A stretch of 64,000 nt of DNA, taken from Microtetraspora glauca. GTDB taxonomy: Bacteria > Actinomycetota > Actinomycetes > Streptosporangiales > Streptosporangiaceae. Position numbers and translations under genes: made by a program. Of this stretch, positions 25,491 through 35,015 are shown in pieces; the first letter of the stretch is position 1, and every line of letters begins with the position of its first letter. Below the pieces are notes generated by a model. That model searched no databases. It was not told the DNA's origin and saw only the letters and a program-made list of their open reading frames with translations. The stretch is from positions 310,001 through 374,000 of the forward strand of contig BBYL01000007.1 of NCBI GenBank assembly GCA_001570385.1. The letters are read 5' to 3'.

Positions 25491-27071
25491 TCAGTCCGGC
25501 GGGAGCGGGGTGCTGCGCATGCGACCGGAGGGCGGGTCCACCGGCACCGGCTCGTCCTTGGCCTCCGCCGCGGTGCCGTACGGCTTCCGCCGGGCCTCCT
25601 CCTCGTCGGCCGCGTCCGCTTCGTGAGCCGGGTCGGGGATCTCGGGAAGCCGGCGCAGCGGCTGGGTGTCGATCTCCGATTCCGACGTGCGGGCGTCGTG
25701 CGCCTCGCCGCGCCGTTCGACGGACTCCTGGACGGACTCCTCGACGGATTTCTCGGTGGACTCGGTGTGCGGCTCGGAAGGCCGGTGGGCAGCGTGCTCC
25801 GGTTGTTCGGTCCGGTCCCGGGCGATGTCCGCCGGCGTGTCGTGCGGCGTCGCGGCCTCATCCGGCTCCGCGGTGGCCGCGCCCCCGCGCGGCGTGCCGG
25901 GAGCGTCCGGCGTCCGGTCGTCCGGCATCGTCAGGTTATCCGGCGTGGCTGGGGAGTCCGGCGTCGTCCGGTTGTCCGGCGTGGTCCGGGCATCCTTCGC
26001 GGGCGGTTCACCGGGATCCGCGTTCACCCCCGCGCTGGACTCCCGGACGGAGTCGGTCGGAGCTTCGCCTCGCGGGCGGGGATGGACGAGGACGTCACCG
26101 ATGTGCGGCCGGACGAGGTCGCCCCACCGGACGGGCCGGTTGCGCCTCGGGCTCGTGGGCTCGGCCCCGGGCCTCGGGTTCGTGGGCTCGGCTTCGGTAG
26201 GCGTGACCTCCGCGGGCTCGGCTTCCGCGGACTCGGCTTCCGCCGGTGCGGCCTCCGGCTCCGTGGTCGCCGGGGCGTCGCCGGCCTCCTGACGGCCGTC
26301 CTCCTGAGGCGTCGCCGTGACCGCCGCGTGCGACGGTGCCTCGGCCGGTTCCCGCGTGGGCGCCCGCAGTACGGGATGGGACGGCTCAGGGGCCGGACGG
26401 GGCGAGACGGCGGGTGCCGGAGCGTCCTCCTCCCGAGCGGGAGCGGCCTCCTCCAGGGCGGAGACGGCGGGTGCCGGAGCGGTCTCCTGCGCGATGGAGA
26501 CCGCCGGGGAATACGTCTCCCGAGAGGCGCGGCGCGGCTCCTCCCTCTCGAAGGGAACGATCTCGGCGGCGTCCGTCAGGGGGTCCCGATCGGACCAGTG
26601 CGCCTGCGCCTGCTTGGCGAGGATCAGCAGCAGCCAGAGCCCGATGCTCAACATCACCCAGGGCAGCAACGCCACCACGACGGCGGCCTGCCGTACGTCA
26701 GGGGTCGCACCTGTGGCGGTCGCGACGGTCGCCGTGGCGGCGGCCGCCATCAGCAGGACCAGGATGAGACCTGCCTGCAGCCGGAGCAGCGGCCGTCCGG
26801 TGCGGACCAGCGGAACGCCGATCAGCGCGACGACCAGCAGCGCGTCGAAGGCGGCAGGGTACAGATAGGCGAAGCGCGGCTCGGCCTGACCGGCGATCGC
26901 CAGCGCGCGCAGATCGTCGAAGGACAGTACGCAGGCCGCCGCCGCCAGCAGGGCGACCGCGAGACCCGCGACGCCGACGGCCAGGCGGCGAAGCACCAGC
27001 GGGAGTCCGGCGGATGGGGATTCGGGCGGGCGGGAGGCGCTGCCTGCCGCCGCGGGGGGAGAGGCGTCCAT
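25491..27071 (-). CDS. DUF2637-like membrane protein with long low-complexity tail
   Basis: 526 residues. The first 175 contain four membrane helices (about 27-48, 66-84, 95-118 and 127-150) in the pattern of DUF2637, a family named from conjugation-associated Spd proteins and otherwise uncharacterised. The remaining 350 residues are Ala/Pro/Glu/Asp/Thr rich and probably disordered in the cytoplasm, including near-repeats of TPDNRTTPDSPATPDN. No catalytic motif is seen. The gene is likely monocistronic and divergent from the PPOX gene. Confidence 0.7.
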   Translation of the reverse strand: MDASPPAAAGSASRPPESPSAGLPLVLRRLAVGVAGLAVALLAAAACVLSFDDLRALAIAGQAEPRFAYLYPAAFDALLVVALIGVPLVRTGRPLLRLQAGLILVLLMAAAATATVATATGATPDVRQAAVVVALLPWVMLSIGLWLLLILAKQAQAHWSDRDPLTDAAEIVPFEREEPRRASRETYSPAVSIAQETAPAPAVSALEEAAPAREEDAPAPAVSPRPAPEPSHPVLRAPTREPAEAPSHAAVTATPQEDGRQEAGDAPATTEPEAAPAEAESAEAEPAEVTPTEAEPTNPRPGAEPTSPRRNRPVRWGDLVRPHIGDVLVHPRPRGEAPTDSVRESSAGVNADPGEPPAKDARTTPDNRTTPDSPATPDNLTMPDDRTPDAPGTPRGGAATAEPDEAATPHDTPADIARDRTEQPEHAAHRPSEPHTESTEKSVEESVQESVERRGEAHDARTSESEIDTQPLRRLPEIPDPAHEADAADEEEARRKPYGTAAEAKDEPVPVDPPSGRMRSTPLPPD

Positions 27072-27167
27072 GGCGTTTCGAGCCTACAGAATGGGAGCAG
27101 CCCCGCCGATCACGGACGACAAGTAACATGATCCGCGTATCGGACCAGGAGATCACCGGAGGAAGCG

Positions 27168-27548
27168 ATGTTGCCTGACGGTGTGCGCGAACTTTTCGAC
27201 GCGCCGAACTTCGCGACCGTCGTCAGCCTCAATCCGGATGGCGCGCCGCAGGCGTCGGTCATCTGGGTCAGGACCGACGGGGACGACATCGTCTTCTCGA
27301 CGGTCAAGGGACGCCGCAAGCACCGCAACTTCGATCGTGACCCGCGGACCACGATCGTGGTGATCGACCCGGCGAACCCGTACCGGTACGCCGAGGTCAG
27401 GGGCACCGTGACGATGGAGGACGACCCGGCGAGCGCGTTGATCGAGGAACTCTCCCTCAAGTACGCCGGCAGGTCGTGGGAGGAGCCCCACCCCGACAGC
27501 GAACGGGTGATCGTCCGCATTAAGCCGCAAAAGGTATATCTCCGCTGA
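27168..27548 (+). CDS. PPOX-class F420/FMN-dependent oxidoreductase
   Basis: 126 residues forming a single split-barrel domain. Visible are FATVVSLNPDGAPQASVIWV and the phosphate-contacting KGRRKHRNFDRDPRTTIVV, which in F420-binding members recognise the coenzyme. The C-terminal IKPQKVYLR is typical. It is more likely F420-linked than pyridoxine-related. GGAGGAAG precedes the ATG. Confidence 0.83.
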   Translation: MLPDGVRELFDAPNFATVVSLNPDGAPQASVIWVRTDGDDIVFSTVKGRRKHRNFDRDPRTTIVVIDPANPYRYAEVRGTVTMEDDPASALIEELSLKYAGRSWEEPHPDSERVIVRIKPQKVYLR

Positions 27549-27658
27549 GTGGTTTCTGGGCTTATGCGTGGTACGCCCGGGGCGCGGGTTCATACGGGCG
27601 GTGTTCACGGTCCCGTAAGTCGGCCTGTGGTGCGGCGTGAGGCATTAGCCTTGCCTTC

Positions 27659-29053
<1,395 letters not shown>

Positions 29054-29075
29054 AGGTGCCCCTACGCTAGAGACC

Positions 29076-30032
29076 ATGGCGGGAAAGGCTTCAGGGAAGC
29101 CCTCACGGAGGCAGGGATCGACCAGGGGAACCGGCGGCAAGGGCCGTGGTTCGCTTGAGGGCAGGGGCGCGACGCCCCCGGCCCACATGCGCCACTGGTA
29201 CAAGGACAAGGCGCGCACCGAGCGGATCGAGCGCGAGGCCGCCGGTGTGGCCCGGCCCGCCCGCGCGCAGTCCAGGACACGCCGCGAGGACGGGCCGGAG
29301 GTCATCGGCGGCCGTAACCCGGTCGTCGAGGCGCTCCGCGCGGGCGTCCCCGCGAACGTCCTCTACGTCGCGCAGCGCATCGACAGCGACGACCGCGTCC
29401 GCGAGGCCATCAAGATCGCCGCTGATCGTGGCATCGCCCTGCTGGAGGTCTCGCGCGACAAGCTCGACAGGCTGACCGACGGCGGCGTCCACCAGGGGAT
29501 CGGGCTGCAGATCCCGGCGTACGAGTACGCCCACCCGTCCGAGCTCGTGGAGCGGGCACAGGACGCGGCCGAGGTGCCGCTGATCGTCGCCCTGGACGGC
29601 GTCACCGACCCCCGCAACCTCGGGGCCATCGCCAGGTCGGCCACCGCGTTCGGTGCGCACGGCCTGCTCGTCCCGTCCCGTCGTTCGGCGGGCGTCACGG
29701 CCGGAGCGTGGAAGACGTCGGCGGGCACGTTGGCCAACCTGCCCGTCGCCCGTGCCGCCAACCTCACCCAGACGCTCCAGGCGTACCGCGAGAGCGGGCT
29801 GTTCGTGATCGGCCTCGACGGCGGCGCCTCCATCGACGTCGGCGATGTCGAGCTGGCGGCCGAGCCGCTGGTCGTGGTCGTCGGTTCCGAGGGCAAGGGG
29901 CTGTCCCGCCTGGTCCGCGAGTCCTGTGACCAGGTCGTTCGCATTCCCATGAACGCGGCGGCCGAGTCGCTCAACGCGGGCGTCGCAGCCGGCATCGCCC
30001 TCTATGAGGTCGCCCGTCACCGTCGCCGATGA
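29076..30032 (+). CDS. rlmB: 23S rRNA 2'-O-methyltransferase RlmB (SpoU/TrmH family)
   Basis: 318 residues: a basic Gly/Arg/Lys-rich N-terminal extension of about 85 residues, an L30e-like substrate domain, then the trefoil-knot SPOUT domain with DGVTDPRNLGAIARSA, VVGSEGKGLSRLV and PMNAAAESLNAGVA. It methylates G2251 of 23S rRNA or an equivalent site. TACGCT lies 7 bases before the ATG. The cysS-rlmB order is the same as in Streptomyces and mycobacteria. Confidence 0.93.
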   Translation: MAGKASGKPSRRQGSTRGTGGKGRGSLEGRGATPPAHMRHWYKDKARTERIEREAAGVARPARAQSRTRREDGPEVIGGRNPVVEALRAGVPANVLYVAQRIDSDDRVREAIKIAADRGIALLEVSRDKLDRLTDGGVHQGIGLQIPAYEYAHPSELVERAQDAAEVPLIVALDGVTDPRNLGAIARSATAFGAHGLLVPSRRSAGVTAGAWKTSAGTLANLPVARAANLTQTLQAYRESGLFVIGLDGGASIDVGDVELAAEPLVVVVGSEGKGLSRLVRESCDQVVRIPMNAAAESLNAGVAAGIALYEVARHRRR

Positions 30033-30081
30033 ATCCTCGGTGACGGTACGGCCTCCAGCCCACTAAACTCGTGGGCGTCAC

Positions 30082-30154
30082 GCCGCCTTAGCTCAATCGG
30101 CAGAGCATCTGTCTTGTAAACAGAAGGTCTGGGGTTCGATTCCCCAAGGCGGCT
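30082..30154 (+). tRNA. tRNA-Thr (anticodon TGT)
   Basis: A 73-nt cloverleaf: acceptor GCCGCCT pairs with AGGCGGC (30147-30153), the D arm holds AGCTCAATCGGCAGAGC, the anticodon arm is TCTGT-CTTGTAA-ACAGA with TGT at the centre, and the T arm is GGGG-TTCGATT-CCCC. CCA is not encoded. The 3' half serves as an integration site. Confidence 0.95.
30128..30146 (+). repeat. attL-like site in tRNA-Thr
   Basis: Left copy of the 19-bp repeat, spanning the tRNA T arm. The tRNA remains intact, as usual after integration at a tRNA 3' end. Confidence 0.65.
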
Positions 30155-30163
30155 CGGATGTGG

Positions 30164-30200
30164 AAGGCCCCTGACCGGGGATCACTTGGTCAGGGGCCTT
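30164..30200 (+). terminator. Terminator after tRNA-Thr
   Basis: AAGGCCCCTGACC (30164-30176) pairs with GGTCAGGGGCCTT (30188-30200), 13 perfect pairs with an 11-base loop, then GTCTTTGT. Confidence 0.85.
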
Positions 30201-30225
30201 GTCTTTGTCCGGACAAATCTGCGAT

Positions 30226-30247
30226 CTTGCTAACACCCTTGCTAACA
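30226..30247 (+). repeat. Tandem CTTGCTAACA repeat beside attL
   Basis: CTTGCTAACA at 30226-30235 and again at 30238-30247. Short direct repeats beside an att core often are recombinase arm sites; this is only a suggestion. Confidence 0.4.
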
Positions 30248-30256
30248 GGAGACCAG

Positions 30257-30355
30257 ATGACCTTGGAAGAGCGCCCCGGCACGTTGACTGAGGATCCTGA
30301 AGCCGGAGCGGCCTACGTTTCCCTGCACGGCCGGATTCCCCCGCGGGCTCGTTAA
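30257..30355 (+). pseudogene. Truncated DUF2283-like reading frame
   Basis: 32 residues after AGGAGACC. LTEDPEAGAAYVSL resembles the first strands of DUF2283 proteins, and the frame stops soon after RIPPRAR, half the family length. Probably a remnant left inside the element. The 170 bases that follow show no gene. Confidence 0.35.
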
Positions 30356-30525
30356 CGCCACTGGCCGTTCGGTTGCTGCCCCGACGCCGCGATGATGCCG
30401 CCTGGGCAGGCCCTCCTGGTGGAAGCTGCGCAGGGCCTGACGGCCGGACGGCGGCCATGTCGTGGCGCAACTACAAAGCTGTCACCGGCATCGTGCCGAT
30501 GGCCGCTGCCGCCGGCACGGCCTGG

Positions 30526-31773
30526 TCAGCTTGCGGCCTGCCCGCCGCAGAACGCCGCCTTGACGAGCCCGTCCAGCATCTTCGGATAAGTGGCGAGGTC
30601 GAATGCGGCGTCGCCGGCGGTCAGCGAGGCGGTCAGGGTCTTGCTGCCGTCGGGCGTGCTGTACATCAGCGCCGCGTAGCCCGCCGGGGGGCTGCCGTTG
30701 TGGTTGAGAACGGTGCCGCAGGTCGGGCCCAGGTCCTGTACGAACATCCCGAGGCCGTAGCGGCCGTAGAGGGGGTCGCTCTTCGGGTGCGGCTTGCGCA
30801 TCTCGGCCAGCAGCTTGGCCGGCAGGAGCTTGCCTCCGTTCAGCGCGGAGAAGAACGTGTGGAGATCCTGGGTGGTCGAGATCATGTCACCGGCGCCTGC
30901 CAGCAGGGAGGGGTTCTGGCGGGAGACGTCGACCACCTTCCACTGGTCGGCGTCCTGGTAGCGCAAGTAGCCGTGGGCGTACGGCCTGGGCAGCTGCGTC
31001 CGGTTGCCCGGCACCACGGTGCCCTTCAGCCCGAGCGGCCTCACGATCCGCCGCTTCAGCTCCGCGTCGAACGAATGGCCGGTGACCTTCTCGATCAGCA
31101 GCCTGGCCAGCGTGTAGTTGGTGTTGGAGTAGCTCCAGTCCGTCCCCGGCGCGAACTTCGCCGGCTTGGACAACGCGAACTGCACCAGCTCCTCCGGCCG
31201 GTAGGAGTGGAACCGGTTGTCCAGCCACTCCTTGCCCGTCGCGGGGAGCCCCGGAACCCATGTCCCTTCGGGGTCGAGGTCGCCGGTGTAGTTGAACAAT
31301 CCGCTGGTGTGCTGCAGCAGCATCCGCACCGTGATCCGACGGTCCAGCCCGAGCTTGGGCAGGTAGCTGGCCACCGGGGCGTCCAGCCCGATCTTGCCCT
31401 CGGCCACCAGCTGCAACACCACGGTCGCGTGGAAGGTCTTGGTGACGCTGCCCACCCAGAAATGCCCGTTCGTCGGCGGCTTTGCGTTCGCGCCCAGCTT
31501 GCGTACCCCGGCGCTGCCGGCCCACTCGCCCCGCTCATCGTTCACGCGCACCTGCACCCCGAGGAAACCGGCATCGGCGAACGCCTGGATGGCCTTCTGC
31601 AGCTCCGGGCGGTCCTGCCCGGCGGCGGCCTTCGACACGGCCACACGGCTGTCTGGGGCGGGCACATCCGCCGTGGCCACCGCAGGTGTGGCCGACCCGG
31701 CCAGCAGCCCGGCCGCCAGCGCTGTGACCGCCACCGGCCGGAAGATCTTGACGGTGTGGAGGGATCCACTCAT
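30526..31773 (-). CDS. Exported serine hydrolase, class C beta-lactamase/DD-peptidase fold
   Basis: 415 residues with a Sec signal peptide (cleavage near ATPAVATA). The three penicillin-recognising motifs are all present: SVTK, YSN in WSYSNTNY, and HNG in LNHNGSPPAG. In this family they occur in D-Ala-D-Ala carboxypeptidases, esterases and class C beta-lactamases, so substrate is open. ATG 31773 follows GAGGA at 6 bases. It is divergent from the GbsR/MarR regulator, which probably controls it. Confidence 0.85.
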   Translation of the reverse strand: MSGSLHTVKIFRPVAVTALAAGLLAGSATPAVATADVPAPDSRVAVSKAAAGQDRPELQKAIQAFADAGFLGVQVRVNDERGEWAGSAGVRKLGANAKPPTNGHFWVGSVTKTFHATVVLQLVAEGKIGLDAPVASYLPKLGLDRRITVRMLLQHTSGLFNYTGDLDPEGTWVPGLPATGKEWLDNRFHSYRPEELVQFALSKPAKFAPGTDWSYSNTNYTLARLLIEKVTGHSFDAELKRRIVRPLGLKGTVVPGNRTQLPRPYAHGYLRYQDADQWKVVDVSRQNPSLLAGAGDMISTTQDLHTFFSALNGGKLLPAKLLAEMRKPHPKSDPLYGRYGLGMFVQDLGPTCGTVLNHNGSPPAGYAALMYSTPDGSKTLTASLTAGDAAFDLATYPKMLDGLVKAAFCGGQAAS

Positions 31774-31910
31774 CGCCATTCCTCATTTCGCGATAGTACG
31801 TGTTTTGTGTGGCTCGAAAGCTATGTTGCATTCAGATTCACGTCAATCTACGGAGGGGTATTTGCCCAGGTGAATGGCGACAAATTGGTGCGATGGTGCT
31901 GCGCCTGAAA

Positions 31911-31925
31911 GCAACGCAATGTTGC
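31911..31925. promoter_or_regulatory. Inverted repeat between serine hydrolase and regulator
   Basis: GCAAC-GCAAT-GTTGC, perfect 5-bp arms, with extra TTGCA copies nearby in an unusually A/T-rich intergenic region. A candidate operator for the adjacent regulator. Confidence 0.35.
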
Positions 31926-31956
31926 AATGAATGGAGGCTAAGGCAACACTGACGGC

Positions 31957-32631
31957 ATGCCACGACGACGATTGACCCAGCAGGACCGCCAGCGCATCGC
32001 GGCCGGACTCACCGACGGACTCACCTACCGCGAGATCGCCCGGCGGCTCGACCGACCGACCTCGACGATCACACGGGAGATCGCACGCAACGGCGGCCCC
32101 GCCGACTACCGGCCCCAGCAGGCGCACCAAGCCACGATCCAGCGGGCACGGCGCGGCACACCGACACCCCCACACGCGTCCACGCCACCGGTCGCCACGA
32201 TGGAACAGGAGATCATCGAGATGGCGGTCAGAGCGGGGATGCCCAGGACAGCCGCGCGCGTGCACCACGACCTGATGCTGTCCGAGGACGGCAGGCGCAC
32301 CGCCGCCGAGCTGACCCGCAGGCTGAACGTCAGCCCAGCCTCCGTCTCCGTGGCCGTGAACTACCTGGTCCAGCAGGGGTACGCCCGGCGCGATCGCGAC
32401 CCGCGCCGCCGCCGCGACATCTACGTCATCGACGGCGACGCCTGGTACCACTCCGTCGTGATCAGCAGGCAGCAGACCCTCGAGACGGTACGGGCCACGA
32501 TGGCGGTGGCCGAGATCTACGGGCTCAACGGCCCCGTCGGGCAACGGCTGGCCAAGACAGCGGCGTTCCTGGAACGCGTCAGCCTGGACATCATCGAGTC
32601 CGCCGACCGCTGGCGCCACCTCCTGACGTGA
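31957..32631 (+). CDS. GbsR/MarR-type regulator with IS30-like helix-turn-helix N-terminus
   Basis: 224 residues. Residues 5-45 form a helix-turn-helix of the HTH_38 kind seen in IS30 transposases (GLTYREIARRLDRPTSTITR). After a Pro/Thr linker, residues about 80-200 form a winged-helix domain of the GbsR/MarR family (LTRRLNVSPASVSVAVNYLV). The two DNA-binding modules in one protein could bind extended operators. AACACT lies 6 bases before the ATG. Confidence 0.78.
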   Translation: MPRRRLTQQDRQRIAAGLTDGLTYREIARRLDRPTSTITREIARNGGPADYRPQQAHQATIQRARRGTPTPPHASTPPVATMEQEIIEMAVRAGMPRTAARVHHDLMLSEDGRRTAAELTRRLNVSPASVSVAVNYLVQQGYARRDRDPRRRRDIYVIDGDAWYHSVVISRQQTLETVRATMAVAEIYGLNGPVGQRLAKTAAFLERVSLDIIESADRWRHLLT

Positions 32632-32657
32632 CAGGACTCAGCCACCTGAGGAGCCCG

Positions 32658-32768
32658 CCTGGCGCGTCCTTCATCACCGGCCCCGCAAGGTCACACCGGC
32701 CGGCCCGCCTCGGCTACGACCGCGCTCGCGGCCTGCTCGACAAGCACGCCGGGCTCGACCTGCACTAG
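32658..32768 (+). pseudogene. Tyrosine recombinase remnant 1
   Basis: The frame reads, near its end, RLGYDRARGLLDKHAGLDLH and then stops. It aligns with the stretch just before the catalytic HQLRHS box of actinobacterial tyrosine recombinases. The catalytic part is lost. The same stretch occurs near the C-terminus of the sigma-recombinase fusion at 61.6 kb (RLSYERAEYLFKQ). Confidence 0.5.
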
Positions 32769-32817
32769 GGCGGGGACTGTACAAACAACGGTGTAACTCC
32801 TGATCAAGGAGACACCT

Positions 32818-33021
32818 ATGACAAGTACCGTGATCCAGGCATCCGCAGAGATCGACCTGGAGGACGCCCCCGTGGCGCGGAAAGAACATGAGGCCCCTTG
32901 CGATCATCGCGAGCGGCCTTTGCGATCTCTGTACGGAGTACAGCAACGTCATCAGCCGTCGAGGCTCTGGCTCAGCCGGTCGAGAGCCTTGCGTGTAGCG
33001 GGTGAGGGGATCTGCGTGTAG
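32818..33021 (+). CDS. Small orphan ORF with good ribosome binding site
   Basis: 67 residues from ATG 32818, preceded by AAGGAGACACC. The start MTSTVIQASAEIDLEDAPVA has the look of an acidic leader (as in short peptide precursors), but the second half has skewed composition and overlaps the opposite-strand integrase remnant, so only the first 30 or so codons may be original. No family recognised. Confidence 0.25.
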   Translation: MTSTVIQASAEIDLEDAPVARKEHEAPCDHRERPLRSLYGVQQRHQPSRLWLSRSRALRVAGEGICV

Positions 33022-33191
33022 ACGTTCATGGTCAGCGAGACCTGCGAGTGGCGGAGGATGCGCATCGCCACGCGCGAGTGAACGTCGAGCGCGGCCAGGA
33101 GCGAGGCGCAGGTGTGCCGAGTGCCGTGAACACGAAGTCGGGGGACGCCGGGCCACTGCCGCTTCGCGGTGGGTCGATGGCAGACGAGAGA
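32952..33191 (-). pseudogene. Tyrosine recombinase remnant 2 (C-terminal catalytic part)
   Basis: About 79 codons on the minus strand, open from a TGA at 33194 to the stop at 32952. They hold HGTRHTCASLLA (catalytic Arg and His box), RILRHSQVSLTMNVYTQ (second His and the nucleophile Tyr) and a normal C-terminus. The N-terminal domain is missing. This is the tail of a phage- or ICE-type integrase, different from remnant 1. Confidence 0.75.
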
Positions 33192-33239
33192 TCAGGACAG
33201 GGCAAGAGCGGGCGTGGCCGCAACGAAAGGGGTCACAAC

Positions 33240-33629
33240 TCAAGCACCGTTGCGCTCAGCCCACTCCGCTTGGGTCGGTAGCCGCCCATGCATCAGCTTG
33301 TGAGCGATCTCCGTCCCCGACGCCGCATCCAGCGTCTCCGGCAGTTGGTCGAAGGAAGCAGGTAGGACATCCAACAGCGAGAAGACCTGTTGGCCGTCGC
33401 GGACTGTCAGTAGCAGCATGCAGCGCCAATGCGGCGAATACTCAGGTCGGTGCTCCAAACGATGGACAAGCGCCGGCCACAGGTAGTGAATCGCCGTACG
33501 GTCGGCATACTCAGACAGCCATGCGACGCCGTGCCTTCGGTTCAGCCCGCACTCCTCCGCTTCCGCGTCGAGTTCGAGGAGTTGAGCCGTGTCGACTGCC
33601 TTGACAGTTCGCGGGAGCTCTGGAGACAT
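33240..33629 (-). CDS. Hypothetical protein inside the integrated element
   Basis: 129 residues, no signal peptide or membrane segment. It is rich in Leu, Glu and His and has two tryptophan-containing stretches (YLWPALVHRLEHRPEYSPHW). No family recognised. The ATG at 33629 lacks a ribosome binding site; a much longer upstream frame is antisense to the sigma factor and unlikely. Codon usage agrees with real coding. Confidence 0.5.
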   Translation of the reverse strand: MSPELPRTVKAVDTAQLLELDAEAEECGLNRRHGVAWLSEYADRTAIHYLWPALVHRLEHRPEYSPHWRCMLLLTVRDGQQVFSLLDVLPASFDQLPETLDAASGTEIAHKLMHGRLPTQAEWAERNGA

Positions 33630-33877
33630 GGCCCAAGGGTCCCGCAGATTTGCTCGTGCTGAGGTGTGAAGGATCTCGTGCCACGAACATGCCAGTACGA
33701 GCGGTGAACAAGGGGGATCGGGGGAAGTCGCAGGAGAGCCATCCGGCCCTGACCAGGGTCCTTGCAGGTTGGACGACCTCCGGCGCCCTTGCCTGCGGGC
33801 TCCTCGCTGCCTCCGGCTTCGGGGCCCCGGGCCCGGTATCGTCGCTCCCGTCGCCCGGCCTTGAGAGGGGATATCGG

Positions 33878-34894
33878 ATGACGGCGCTGTCGGCCGCAGA
33901 CGACGCCGGGAGCGTGCCCAGGCGCGATTCCGGTGAGATGGACCTTGAGCAGTTCCGGGTGGAGCTGGGCGGATACTGCTACCGGATGCTCGGCTCGGCG
34001 TTCGAGATGGAGGACGCCGTGCAGGAGACTCTGGTGCGCGCCTGGCGGAGCCTCGATCGGTTCGACGAGGCCCGAGGGCCGCTGCGGTCATGGCTCTACA
34101 CCATCGCCACCAACATCTGCCTTGACATGCTGCGCAGCGCGCAGCGCCGCGCCCGCGCGATGGACCTCGGCCCGTCCGCGCAGGCCGGCCCCGACCTCGG
34201 TGTACCGCTGCCGCAGAACATGTGGCTCGAGCCGATACCGGACGGCCGCGTCCTCCCCGCAGGCGGCGATCCGGCGGAGCTGACGGCGCGGCGCGAGACG
34301 ATCCGCCTGGCGTTCGTGGCCGCGCTCCAGCATCTGCCGCCTCGCCAGCGGGCGGTGCTGATCCTGCGTGACGTGCTGTCGTGGAAGGCGGACGAGGTCG
34401 CACGGTTGCTGGGCAGCACAGTCGCGTCGGTCACCAGCGCGTTGCAGCGTGCCCGCGCGACTCTCAAAACCATCGAAATCGCTCCCGCCGAGCCGGTCCA
34501 GCCGACGGACCAGGCGCAACGGCGACTCCTCGCCCGCTACTGCGAGGCCTTCGAGCGCTACGACGTGGAGACCCTGGTGTCACTGCTGCACGAGGACGCC
34601 ACCATGTCCATGCCGCCGTTCTCGTGGTGGCTGCGCGGTCGCGCCGAGATCCGCCGGGCGCTGCTCGCCGCCGGGCGGCCCTGTGAGGGCGCTCGCCTGG
34701 TGCCGACCGTGGCCAACGGCTCGCCGGCGTTCGGGCAGTACCGGCCCAGCGGGCCGGGCGGCCACTTCCAGCCGTTCGCGCTCATCGTCGTGGAGCTCTC
34801 CGGCGGACTGATCACCGAAACGACGACCCACCTCGACGCCGAGCGGCTGTTCCCGCTTTTCGACCTGCCCCCCACTCCCGCCGCCGTCTGCTGA
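33878..34894 (+). CDS. ECF sigma factor with SnoaL-like C-terminal domain
   Basis: 338 residues. Region 2 is residues about 20-90 (ETLVRAWRSLDRF, RSWLYTIATNICLDMLR) and region 4 about 145-205 (LPPRQRAVLILRDVLSWKADEVA). A C-terminal domain of about 130 residues (LLARYCEAFERYDVETLVSLLHEDATMSMPP) has the SnoaL/NTF2 fold found in the SigX5/ECF56-type factors, where it replaces an anti-sigma factor. GAGAGGGG lies 7 bases before ATG 33878. The following hydrolase gene is a likely target or partner. Confidence 0.87.
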   Translation: MTALSAADDAGSVPRRDSGEMDLEQFRVELGGYCYRMLGSAFEMEDAVQETLVRAWRSLDRFDEARGPLRSWLYTIATNICLDMLRSAQRRARAMDLGPSAQAGPDLGVPLPQNMWLEPIPDGRVLPAGGDPAELTARRETIRLAFVAALQHLPPRQRAVLILRDVLSWKADEVARLLGSTVASVTSALQRARATLKTIEIAPAEPVQPTDQAQRRLLARYCEAFERYDVETLVSLLHEDATMSMPPFSWWLRGRAEIRRALLAAGRPCEGARLVPTVANGSPAFGQYRPSGPGGHFQPFALIVVELSGGLITETTTHLDAERLFPLFDLPPTPAAVC

Positions 34895-35015
34895 CTCTTT
34901 TTTTCGGATCGTTCAGGATGAGCGATGAGTTTCCGCGTGCCGCTCCGTACTACAGGCGAGGGCGCATTTCACGCTGACATGCGCCAGGAGCGGAAACGAA
35001 AGGGACGAAGGCACG

